A DNA stretch of 64,000 nt from Lucinisca nassula (taxonomy: Eukaryota > Mollusca > Bivalvia > Lucinida > Lucinidae). Location of the stretch: NCBI GenBank assembly GCA_963580285.1, contig OY757010.1, forward strand, positions 147,174,675 through 147,238,674, given 5' to 3'. The position numbers were made by a program, and so were the translations under genes. The notes below the pieces were generated by a model. It had not been told where the DNA came from and made no database searches. It saw only the letters and a program-made list of their open reading frames with translations. Positions 25,200 to 36,700 of this stretch are shown here, in pieces (position 1 is the first letter of the stretch; each line of letters starts with the position of its first letter).

Positions 25200-25400
25200 C
25201 GACAATATTATAACTATATATTATGCGATATTTGCTCTATCAATGGTATGAGTTTTTGTTTGTTTGGTTTTGGTTTTATGGGCCTTTCAAGATTATTTCA
25301 CTCAAATCGAGCCTATCGTTAACCAGGTGGGCGAAGACCGGAGCACCCGGAGAAAAAAACATTAAAACATGTAGGGAGCACGGAGATGGTGCGTTTCCCC
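25200..25400 (+). repeat. Degenerate dispersed repeat ending in a CCCGGAGAAAA box
   Basis: TATGGGCCTTTCAAGATT and GAGCACCCGGAGAAAA recur in diverged form at 59528-59618 (ATGGCCCTTTCGAGATT, GAGTACCCGGAGAAAA). Confidence 0.5.
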
Positions 25401-26990
25401 GGCATATATATATGAATATGACATGACCGCCCCTGACCCGCCGGGCTTTCCAACACTGAGAAACGGTACACGCTTCATCTCATATTCCTTTGCATACGAG
25501 AGAAATACATCAAAACAACATTAAGTTGAACATGAAATGAACACAGAGATAATGAACATAGAGATAGCACATAATGAGGAACATGTCAAAACATCATTAA
25601 AACATGTAATTAACCCGGAGATAGTGGGTTTTTCGGCATATAAAGGAATATGACATGACCGCCCCTACCCCGCCGGGCATCCCAATAATGAGAAACGGTA
25701 CACGCTTCATGTCATATCCCTTCACAAACGGAAGAAATACATCAAAAACAACACTAAACTGAACACGTAATGAACACGGAAATAATGAACATAGAGAATG
25801 GTGATAATTGAGAAACTGTTCAAAAGCAACATTAAAACATTTAATGAACACGGAGATTAGGGTTTCCCCCGTATATAAGGGACTATGACATGACCGCGCC
25901 TACCCCGCCGGGCATGCCAACAATGAGAAACGGTACACGCTTCATGTCATATTCTTTCACATACGGGAGAAATACATAAAAAAACAACACTTAACTGAAC
26001 ATGTAATGAACACGGAGATAATGAACATTGAGATAGCATTTAATTGAGAAACAGTTCAAAAAATCATTAAAACATGTAATGAACACGGAGATAGTGTGTT
26101 TCCCCGGTATATAAAGGAATATGGCATGACCGCCTCTACCCCGCCGGGCATCCCAACATTGAGAAATGGTACTCGCTTCATGTCATATTCCTTCACAAAC
26201 GGGAGAAACACATCAAAAACAACACTAAACTGAACATGTAATGAACACGAGATTATGAACATAGAGATATGACATAATTTAGAAACTGTTCAAAAACAAC
26301 ATTACAACATGTCATGAACACGGAGATTATGTTTTTCCCCGGCATATAAAGGAATATGACGTGACCGCCCCTGACCCGCCGGGCATCCAAATACTGAGAA
26401 ACGGTACACGCTTCATGTCATATTCCTTTACATTCGAGAGAAATACACCAAAAACAACATTAAGCTGAACATGTAACGAACACAGAGATAATTAACATAG
26501 AGATAGCACATAATTGAGGAATAGTTCAAATCATCATTAAAACATGCAATGAACACGGAGATAGGTATATTTGAAGAAACATGACATGACCACCCCTACC
26601 CAGCCGGGCATCCCAACAATGAGAAACGGTACACGCTTCATGTCATATTCCCTTCACAAACGGGAGAAATACATCAAAACAACACTAAACTGAACATGTA
26701 ATGCTCACGGAGAGAATGAACAATATGAGAAACAGTTCAAAAACAACACAAACATTTAATGAAAACGGAGGATTTGTGCTTCCCCGGGAATATGACATGA
26801 TCGCCCCTACCCGCCGGGCATCCCAACAATGAGTAACGGTACACGCTTCATGTCATAAACCTTCACATACGGGAGAAATACATCAAAAACAACACTTAAC
26901 TGAACATGTAATGAACACGGAGAAAATGAACATAGAGGTAGCTTATAATTGTGAAACAGTTCAAAAACATCATTAAACTAGAGAAAGCGA
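25365..26990 (+). repeat. Tandem array of about seven ~230 bp units in the loop
   Basis: ACGGTACACGCTTCATGTCA (or variants) occurs near 25463, 25694, 25930, 26168, 26400, 26626 and 26837. Each unit also carries ACATGTAATGAACACGGAG and GACCGCCCCTACCCCGCCGG. An isolated piece (GAACACGGAGATTGTGCG) lies at about 28121-28138. The minus frames at 25597-25851 and 26056-26262 are readings of this array. Confidence 0.85.
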
Positions 26991-27546
26991 CCAGTGGGTC
27001 ACGTATACCCCCGGCCAGTGCCATACTCTGATATATCTTTTGAGCTTGAATGTAATATGAATTAAGATGTCAAGAAGCTATAATAATGTATAAATGTGCT
27101 TGTAAAAGCTAAATCAACCATAAAATTTCTAAATGGACCAAGGGAGTGAGGGAATCAAGTTACTGAAGGGTGGGGGTATCATTGAAGCAGCAGGATGGGG
27201 GTATGCATCAATGAAATCTTTGGACTGGTATGCAACATCGATGCAAGCATCAATTGAATTTGTCTTAGAGTTTAGAACATCTATAAACTTGGTCATGAAA
27301 CTTGAACCAAATGTAAAATTTCTAAGTCTATGACCTTGACCTCAAGGTCACTGTGGGGGAGGGGGGGGGGGCATGCATCAATGAAAGTTTTAGACCAGTA
27401 TGTAACTTCAGTGTAAAAATCAACTAAATCTATCAAAGGGTTCTACTACAGCAGTGGATGTTACCCACGCACCAGTCTAAGGGTATTGACCTCACAGTCC
27501 CAAAGTAGGGAACTGTGTGTAAGTTTTTAGTTATAGGACTGTGGTA
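26991..27546. other. Loop sequence with imperfect duplicated block
   Basis: GGTATGCATCAATGAAA (27199-27215) returns as GGCATGCATCAATGAAA (27369-27385), with a GACCTTGACCTCAAGGTCAC box and a G run between. The 66-residue frame is not convincing. Confidence 0.45.
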
Positions 27547-28005
27547 ATAATAATAATAATAATGCCTTTATTTAGCGAGAATAACATATTAAGCATCCGC
27601 ACCCGACACGCACCGCGATACGCCAGTCACGCCTGAAGCCAGGAGCATGTGGCGGAAACCAATGTCCAAACATCATGCACCCAGCAACGACGATCGGGCG
27701 GCCACGGCTAGTGAGGGAGCGGTGGGTGGGTCAAGCCCCCGCACCGGGGCCATAGGGGAGCGTGTGACCTACGGGTCATTACCGTCCACTAGGAGGTGTG
27801 TTCACGCGCCAATCATTGCCAAAAGTTTAATTCCCTACAGCACCAGTACGGGGGCTGTGACTAGTTACCGCAGTGGGGTCATGCCATGCACCCGAGGACA
27901 CCGGGCCTTTGCCCCGGAGACGGCAAGTCCGCGCAAAGTGGGGGAATCATGCCCCGGACGCCCCCGCCCAAGCCCCCGGGGGCACGGATATATGGTAGTA
28001 TTGGA
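27547..28005 (-). mobile_element. GC-rich block ending in (TTA)n, probable retroelement 3' end
   Basis: On the minus strand a strongly GC- and CpG-rich segment runs into GAATAACATATTAAGC-complement, CTCGCTAAATAAAGGC and a (ATT)n run (27549-27563). An AATAAA-containing end followed by a trinucleotide tail is typical of non-LTR elements, so I read it as a 3' end. The 147-residue plus-strand frame across it has no recognisable domain and is probably chance in GC-rich DNA. Confidence 0.5.
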
Positions 28006-28270
28006 ATCTCTGTGTCTGAAAAAGGAAGAAACATGCAGTATTAGGGGGACTTTGGTTACAATATTGTGGAACTTTTATCCGACTTTGTGATGAAATGACA
28101 TCTCAAGCCCTATCGCCAAATGAACACGGAGATTGTGCGTCTCCCCGGCATATAAATTTAATTATCCAGAGGGATTTGTGTCAAATGGAAAAATATGATA
28201 TTATCAGTCAATAGAATGCTTTCATTGTGAACTGTTATCAAAATCAATCACACAACCGCAGACTGCGAGT

Positions 28271-28555
28271 CATCACGTGAACAAGACCACCTTCTGAACA
28301 TCCCCTTCAATCCGCTATATTGGGGCTCACGGGGCATACTTTTTTTTCTATTTCGGCTCCGGAACTCGTTTTAACCGCCGCAAAGAGGCGGGCCTAACGA
28401 GCACTCACAACATATATTTACGAAAACCTGCCTATATATATGTACAGGCATTTTTTTTCTGCCAAAAATGAAAATCTTTAGATAAAAATCTAATATTTTT
28501 TTTTTATTTTTTCTCTCCAAACATAGATAGAGAAAAATTATTAGAACCGACCACA
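28271..28555. mobile_element. Family P MITE, composite copy
   Basis: Left end CATCACGTGAACAAG belongs to subfamily B. The palindrome half TAACGAGCACTCACAAC is present, followed by ATTTACGAAAACCTGCC, an A-type terminus. Two copies seem joined. Confidence 0.6.
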
Positions 28556-28770
28556 TAGCGGGTATTAAGAAATCGTGTTGACAAGTATTTCAAGGTCTTC
28601 CAAATGACTTAAGCAGTGTTGTTGTGTCTCCAATCTCCAATTAAACAAATGCGAATAGCCACAATTCAAGAAACAAACACAGGCCCCAGCCCGTCAGGGC
28701 TCGGTAGGAATTCATCCTTAAGGGGAATGGGAACAGCTTTAGTCTTTTTGTCTCCAATGTCAATTGGGGT

Positions 28771-28826
28771 CAACTCTTAAAGGAAAGAATTTGCTTCTGG
28801 GGAGCAAATTATTTCCTCTAAGAGTA
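28771..28826. repeat. Hairpin of about 24 bp arms
   Basis: CTCTTAAAGGAAAGAATTTG and CAAATTATTTCCTCTAAGAG are near-complementary around a short loop. The surrounding 28556-29084 holds nothing else recognised. Confidence 0.7.
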
Positions 28827-29084
28827 GACTCTTTTTTTCAGTGGGGCAGGGCTTATAGAAAAACGAACAGGAAGTCACGAAAGTTGTCTCCCTTTGACAA
28901 AAATGCAGAAAAATGTGCCAGTTGTTCCCATCACCCTTAAGTGCTAGTCGGACAGTCCCTTAAAATCAAGCAGGCATGTGGCGTAATTGTGACGTCACAC
29001 CAACATCGTTGCAACGTCTTGACCTTGCACCGACGTTAATTTGACGTTGACCAAGCGACGTTTGCCTGCTGGCACTCACTTAAT

Positions 29085-29190
29085 CCTATTGGTTTTGTTG
29101 TGATGCAGGGCTTGAGATGTTTTTCATCAAAATGCAAGCGAACCCACGTTTTTCGAAGCAACGTCTCCAAAATGCCCTCAGAATTCAAGC
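29085..29190 (+). mobile_element. SINE family S internal fragment
   Basis: TCCTATTGGTTTTGTTG, GGGCTTGAGATG and CGAAGCAACGTCTCCAAAAT match the distal half of family S. Confidence 0.65.
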
Positions 29191-29275
29191 ACACCATGAG
29201 GAACCCAATTCCAAACATAATGTTTATGTTAATCATCAAAGAGCGTTACGAACGGCAAACAAACAGGAGGACGAT

Positions 29276-29576
29276 TTGATTTGTTTGATTTGAGGTTTAA
29301 CGTCCCCGTCAACACTGTAAAGGTCATTTTGGAGACGTTGCTTCCAATTTTGTGGGACTTTTACCCGACATTGAGATGAAATGACATCTCAAGCCCTGTC
29401 GCCCAATGAAACCAATAGGGCTTATAAGCATGGACGGGTCGACTCGCACCGCTTTGCCTGGGCAGACCATGGTCCTCTAAGCGGCTTACCAGTACTCGTG
29501 TGCAGGTCGGTTTCAGCGTTGCCTGGAAGCATCATACAGCCCATTTAAATCTTCAAGCCCCGATGGGCGGGGGCAA
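29276..29576 (-). mobile_element. SINE family S, antisense copy
   Basis: It reads from the tail GAGGTTTAACGTCCCCGTCA through GACATCTCAAGCCCTGTC to the head CTTCAAGCCCCGATGGG. It lies 28 bp beyond the stop of the OTU-CXC frame. Confidence 0.9.
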
Positions 29577-29603
29577 TACAGACGGAGGCACAGATTAACT
29601 AAT

Positions 29604-30418
29604 TTAGAAAAGTGTATATTGTTTATGGATCACTGTTCGTATAATTTCTTTATTAATTCCCAAAGATTTTATCCCGTTCAGTTTGATTTTTTCATTTTTT
29701 GTTTGAAGAGGAATATCTACAAAAAACATGTTTGCGTCTTGACAGATATCATTGTAAATATGGTGGAGCTCAGTTTTTGAAGCCTCCGGATACGATTCTC
29801 TTATCTCATGTAACAGAAAGTATTCAACAATGTTTAGGCCTAAACAAGCAGATATATCCTCCCCTTTCTTTGCTGCGAAATCTTTACTCGTTTCGTAAGT
29901 CTTCTGGTCGGAACTTGGGCGCCAATTAGGGGTAACGTCCCGTTTTCCCCCATTTTGACAATTTTTGCATCTGCAGCGTTGTGTACATCCTTGCTTGTTT
30001 AAAAGACAAGGACACCTACTTCTATATTTATCATTATGTGAACATCTTGACATAATCTCTTTGTCATTCTTGCCACATGTGCAGCCTCTGACCCATTTAT
30101 TATTATTTTGATTGCAATTTTCAGATTCCCCTTTAAGTGACGGCGGGTTTCTCAAGAATATAGCCGCATCATAATGACCCTCACCTTCAGACGAATGGAC
30201 GAGACAAATTGGTTTGTCGATTCTAGTTTCTCTCAACGGTCTTACGACCTGCATTGGTGTACTATTGTCTGAAAATAGTATTATACTAACCCCTAATGCG
30301 TTACCTAAACAATTAACCATGGTATCCCCTAATTCGCTTATAAAGTGCCCATCCTGTAAAAACTTATTCGCTTCACAAACATAGTCGTCATACTCGTAAG
30401 TATTATATCAAGTAATTT
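29604..30418 (-). pseudogene. OTU-like peptidase fragment fused to a cysteine-rich CXC-like domain
   Basis: This is the longest convincing protein in the window. The frame is open from about 30418, with ATG at 30320 giving 238 residues. Upstream in-frame residues NKFLQDGHFISELGDTMV suggest the true start lies further out. Residues 1-60 resemble the second half of an OTU domain, with GEGHYDAAI holding the likely catalytic His (H49). The N-terminal DxxC box that carries the catalytic Cys is missing. Residues 80-121 hold nine cysteines (80, 82, 93, 103, 105, 112, 116, 118, 121) around RSRCPCLLNKQGCTQRCRC, like CXC/tesmin-type zinc-binding segments. The C-terminal 100 residues are unassigned. The frame stops at the inner edge of the right satellite arm, with a SINE inserted at the junction. 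It is either a 5'-truncated passenger of the giant element or one exon of a gene whose other exons are lost. OTU enzymes cleave ubiquitin chains; this piece alone should not. Confidence 0.65.
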
Positions 30419-30451
30419 AATTGGTTGATAGACAGAAATGGGTGTGGCTTG

Positions 30452-30732
30452 TTTTGTTTGTTTTTGTTTGATCTGAGGTTTAACGTCCCCGTCAACACTG
30501 TAAAGGTCATTTTGGAGACGTTGCTTCCAATTTTGTGGGACTTTTACCCGAAAATGACATCTCAAGCCCTGCTGCCCAATGAAACCAATAAGGTTTATTA
30601 GCATGGGCTGTCCGCCTCGCACCGCGGCTCTTGGACAGGCTTAGATCCTGTAAATGTGCAGGCCAGAATCAGCTCTGCGTGGAAGCATCATGCAGCCCAT
30701 ATATTTCTTCAAGCCTCTATAGGTGGGAGCCA
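30452..30732 (-). mobile_element. SINE family S with 12 bp target duplication, at loop-arm junction
   Basis: It is an antisense copy from GATCTGAGGTTTAACGTCCC to CTTCAAGCCTCTATAGG. GGGTGTGGCTTG lies at 30440-30451 and 30733-30744. Without it, the OTU-CXC segment would be about 25 bp from the satellite. Confidence 0.92.
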
Positions 30733-30754
30733 GGGTGTGGCTTGAATGTGCTAA

Positions 30755-33700
30755 CTTTGCCGCTTTCTTAGTTTACTTAGCTTCCTTAACTTACTGTGGT
30801 AAGGGTGGTATAGCTAGTAGACAGTTACTTACGTTACTTAGAATTCTACATAGGTTACTTAGAATTCTACAAAGGTTACTTAGTTTACTTATCCTACTTA
30901 CCCTACTCATCATTGTTCGACGTGACAAGGTCGCCAACTTAGTTTACTTAGTTACTCAACTTACTTTGGTATTGGTAGCGTTGCTTGTTGAGCAGTAACT
31001 GGGCTTTTTTATGTTACCTTGAATTCTACTTAGGTTACTTAGTTTACTTATCCTACTTACCCTACTCATCCTCTCCAGTACAGACTTCGCCACTTACATA
31101 GTACTTATTGCACTTGACTTACTCTGGTATGGGTAGAGTTGCTAATGGAGTAGTTACTTACCTTACTTATGTTATTTAGAAATCTTCTCAGGTTACTTAG
31201 TTTACTAATCCTCGTTGGGACAGACTTGGCCGCTAACTTAGCTTACTTAACTTACACTGGTCTGGGTAGAGTGGCTAGTGGAGTAGTTATTTACCTTACT
31301 TATGGTACTTAGAATTCTACTTGGTTTACTTATCCTACTTACACTACTCATCCTCTTCGGTACAAACTTCGCTGCTTACTTAGCTTCTTTAACTTACTCT
31401 GGTATGGGAAGAGTGGCTAATGGAGTAGTTACTTACCTTACTTTTAATTCTACTTTTCCTACCTACCTTACTGATCCTCGTTGGGACAGACTTTGCCGCT
31501 TACTTAGTTTACTTAACTCACTGTGGTAAGGGTGGTATAGGTAGTAGGACAGTTACTTATCTAACTTACGTTACTTAAAATTCTACTTAGGTTACTTAGC
31601 TTACTTATCCTACTCACCCTACTAATCCTCTACTATACAGACTTCGCGGCTTACTTAGTTTCCTTAACTTACTTAACTTACTCTGGTATGGGTAGAGTGG
31701 CTAATGGAGTAGTTACTTACCTTACTTACGTTACTTAGAATTCTACTTAGGTTACTTAGTTTACTTACCCTACTCATCCTCTATGGGACAGACTTCGCCG
31801 CTTACTTAGTTTATTTTGCTTACTTAACTAAAACTCTGGTATGGGTAGAGTGGCGAATGGAGTAGTTACTTACCATACCTATGTTACTTACAATTCTACT
31901 TAGGATACTTAGCTTACTTATCCTTCTTAACCTCCTGACCCTCGTTGGGACAGACTTTGCCGCTTACTTAGTTTAGTAACTTAGTTTACTTATTTTACTT
32001 AACTTACTCTGGTCTGGGCAGAGTGGCTAGTGGAGTAGTTACTTACCTTACTTACTGGGATAAGGTCGTTACTTAGAATTCTACTCAGGTTACTTAGTTT
32101 ACTTATCCTTCTTACCCTACTCATCCTCTTCGGTACAGACTTTGCTGCTTACTTAGTTTACTTGGCTTTCTTAAGTTACTATGGTATGGTATAGTGGAGT
32201 AGTTACTTACCCCACTTAGAATTCTACTTAGGTAACTTAGTTTACTTATCCTACTTACCCTACTGATCCGCGTCTGGACAAACTATGCCGCTTACTTAGT
32301 TTACTTAGCTTACTTAACTTACTGTGGTAAGGGTGGTATAGCTAGTATGAAAGTTACTTACCTTACGTTACTTAGAATTCTACTTAGGCTACTTAGTTAA
32401 CTTATCCTACTTACCCTACTCATCACTGTTCGGGGTGACAAGGTCGCCAACTTAGTTTACTTAGCTTACTCAACTTACTTTGGTATTTGTAGCGTTCCTG
32501 GAAGAGCAGTAACTTACCTTACTTATGTTACTTAGAATTCTACTCAGGTTACTTAGATAACTTATCCTACTTACCCTTCTCATCCTCTTCAGTACAGACT
32601 TCGCTGCTTACTTAGTTTACTTAACTTACTCCTGTATGGCTAGAGCGGCTAATGGAGTAGTTACTTAACGTACTTATGTTACTTAGAATTCTACTTAGTT
32701 TACTAATCCTACTTACCCTACTCATCCTCTTCAGTACAGACAACGCCGTTAACTTAGTTTACTTAGCTTACTTAACTTACTGTGGTAAGGGTGGTATAGC
32801 TAGTATGACAGTTACTTACCTTACTTACGTTACTTAGAATTCTACTTAGGCTACTTATCCTACTGACCATAGTCTACATTGTTCGGAGTGACAAGGTTGC
32901 CAACTTAGTTTACTTAGCTTACTCAACTTACTTTGGTATTGGTAGCTTTGCTGGTAGAGCAGTAACTTACCTTACTTAAGATGCCTAGAATTCTACTCGG
33001 GTTACTTAGTTTACTTATCCTACTTACCCTACTCATCCATTCCAGTACAGACTTCACCGCGTACTTAGTTTACTTAACTTACTCCGGTATGGGTAGAGCG
33101 ACTAATGAAGTAGTTACTAACACTACTTATGTTACTTAGAATTCTACTCAGTTTACTTAGTTTACTTATCCTACTTACCCTACTCATCCTCTTCGGTACA
33201 GACTTCGCCGTTTACTTAGTTTACTAAGCTTACTTAACTTACTGTGGTAAGGATGGTATAGCTAGTATGACAGTTACTTACCTAACTTACGTTACTTAGA
33301 ATTCTACTTAGGTTACTTAGTTTACTTATCCTACTGGCCATAGTCTACATTGTTCGGAGTGACAAGGTCGCCAACTTAGTTTACTTAGCTTACTCAACTT
33401 ACTTTGGTATTGGTAGCTTTGCTGGTAGAGCAGTAACTTACCTTACTTATGATACTTAGAATTCTACTCAGGTTACTTAGTTTACTTATCCTACTTACCC
33501 TACTCATCCATTCCAGTACAGACTTCACCGCGTACTTAGTTTACTTAAATTACTCCGGTATGGGTAGAGCGACTAATGGAGTAGTTACTAACCTTACTTA
33601 TGTTACTTAGAATTCTACTCAGTTTACTTATCCGACTTACCCTACTCATCCTCTTCGGTACAGACTTCGCCGTTTACTTAGTTTACTTAGCTTACTTAAC

Positions 33701-36700
33701 TTACTGTGGTAAGGGTGGTATAGCTAGTATGACAGTTACTTACCCAACTTACGTTACTTAGAATTCTACTTAGGATACTTAGTTTACTTATCCTACTGGC
33801 CAAAGTCTACATTGTTCGGAGTGACAAGGTCGCCAACTTAGTTTACTTAGCTTACTCAACTTACTTTGGTATTGGTAGCTTTGCTGGTAGAGCAGTAACT
33901 TACCTTACTTATGATACTTAGAATTCTACTCAGGTTACTTAGTTTACTTATCCTACTTACCCTACTCATCCATTCCAGTACAGACTTCACCGCGTACTTA
34001 GTTTACTTAAATTACTCCGGTATGGGTAGAGCGACTAATGGAGTATTTACTAACCTTACTTATGTTACTTAGAATTCTACTCATTTTACTTAGTTTACTT
34101 ATCCTACTTACCCTACTCATCCTCTTCGGTACAGACTTCGCCGTTTACTTAGTTTACTTAGCTTACTTAACTTACTGTGGTAAGGGTGGTATAGCTAGTA
34201 TGACAGTTACTTACCTAACTTACGTTACTTAGAATTCTACTTAGGTTACTTAGTTTACTTATCCTACTGGCCATAGTCTACATTGTTCGGAGTGACAAGG
34301 TCGCCAACTTAGTTTACTTAGCTTACTCAACTTACTTTGGTATTGGTAGCTTTGCTGGTAGAGCAGTAACTTACCTTACTTATGATACTTAGAATTCTAC
34401 TCAGGTTACTTAGTTTACTTATCCTACTTACCCTACTCATCCTCGATGGGACAGACTTCGCCGATTACTTAGTTTACTTAGCTTACTTAACTTACTCTGG
34501 TATGGGTAGCGTAGCTGGTGGAGTACTTACTTATCTTACTTATGTTGCTTAGAATTCAACTTAGGTTACTTAGTTTACTTATCCTACTTACCCTACTCAT
34601 CCTCTCCAGTACAGACTTCGCCGCGTACTTAGTTTACTTAAATTACTCCGGTATGGGTAGACAACTAATGGAGTAGTTACTTACCTTACTTATGTTACTT
34701 AGAATTCTACTCAGTTTACTTAGTTTACTTATCCTACTTACCCTACTCATCCTCTTCGGTACAGACTTCGCCGTTTACTTAGTTTACTTAGCTTACTTAA
34801 CTTACTGTGGTAAGGGTGGTATAGCTAGTATGACAGTTACTTACCTAACTTACGTTACTTAGAATTCTACTTAGGTTACTCAGTTTACTTATCCTACTGG
34901 CCAAAGTCTACATTGTTCGGAGTGACAAGGTCGCCAACTTAGTTTACTTAGCTTACTCAACTTACTTTGGTATTGGTAGCTTTGCTGGTAGAGCAGTAAC
35001 TTACCTTACTTATGATACTTAGAATTCTACTCAGGTTACTTAGTTTACTTATCCTACTTACCCTACTCATCCTCAATGGGACAGACTTCGCCGATTACTT
35101 AGTTTACTTAGCTTACTTAACTTACTCTGGTATGGGTAGCGTAGCTGGTGGAGTAGTTACTTACCTTACTTATCTTGCTTAGAATTCAACTTAGGTTACT
35201 TAGTTTACTTATCCTACTTACCCTACTCATCCATTCCAGTACAGACTTCACCGCGTACTTAGTTTACTTAAATTACTCCGGTATGGGTAGACAACTAATG
35301 GAGTAGTTACTTACCTTACTTATGTTACTTAGGATTCTACTCAGTTTACTTAGTTTACTTATCCTACTTACCCTACTCATCCTCTTCGGTACAGACTTCG
35401 CCGTTTACTTAGTTTACTTAGCTTACTTAACTTACTGTGGTAAGGGTGGTATAGCTAGTATGACAGTTACTTACCTAACTTACGTTACTTAGAATTCTAC
35501 TTAGGTTACTTAGTTTACTTATCCTACTGGCCATAGCCTACATTGTTCGGAGTGACAAGGTCGCCAACTTAGTTTACTTAGCTTGCTCAACTTACTTTGG
35601 TATTGGTAGCTTTGCTGGTAGAGCAGTAACTTACCTTACTTATGATACTTAGAATTCTACTCAGGTTACTTAGTTTACTTATCCTACTTACCCTACTCAT
35701 CCTCGATGGGCAGACTTCGCCGATTACTTAGTTTACTTAGCTTACTTAACTTACTCTGGTATGGGTAGCGTAGCTGGTGGAGTAGTTACTTACCTTACTT
35801 ATGTTGCTTAGAATTCAACTTAGGTTACTTAGTTTACTTATCCTACTTACCCTACTCATCCATTCCAGTACAGACTTCACCGCGTACTTAGTTTACTTAA
35901 ATTACTCCGGTATGGGTAGAGCGACTAATGGAGTAGTTACTAACCTTACTTATGTTACTTAGAATTCTACTCAGTTTACTTATCCTGCTTACCCTACTCA
36001 TCCTCTTCGGTACAGACTTCGCCGTTTACTTAGTTTACTTAGCTTACTTAACTTACTGTGGTAAGGGTGGTATAGCTAGTATGACAGTTACTTACCCAAC
36101 TTACGTTACTTAGAATTCTACTTAGGATACTTAGTTTACTTATCCTACTGGCCATAGTCTACATTGTTCGGAGTGACAAGGTCGCCAACTTAGTTTACTT
36201 AGCTTACTCAACTTACTTTGGTATTGGTAGCTTTGCTGGTAGAGCAGTAACTTACCTTACTTATGATACTTAGAATTCTACTCAGGTTACTTAGTTTACT
36301 TATCCTACTTACCCTACTCATCCTCGATGGGACAGACTTCGCCGATTACTTAGTTTACTTAGCTTACTTAACTTACTCTGGTATGGGTAGCGTAGCTGGT
36401 GGAGTAGTTACTTACCTTACTTATGTTGCTTATAATTCAACTTAGGTTACTTAGTTTACTTATCCTACTTACCCTACTCATCCATTCCAGTACAGACTTC
36501 ACTGCGTACTTAGTGTACTTAAATTACTCCGGTATGGGTAGACAACTAATGGAGTAGTTACTAACCTTACTTATGTTACTTAGAATTCTACTCAGTTTAC
36601 TTATCCTACTTACCCTACTCATCCTCTTCGGTACAGACTTCGCTGTTTACGTAGTTTACTTAGCTTACTTAACTTACTGTGGTAAGGGTGGTATAGCTAG

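Noticed and set aside
27647..28090. 147-residue protein in the GC-rich block
   Set aside because: No domain, high GC favours chance open frames, and the block looks like a retroelement 3' end on the opposite strand.
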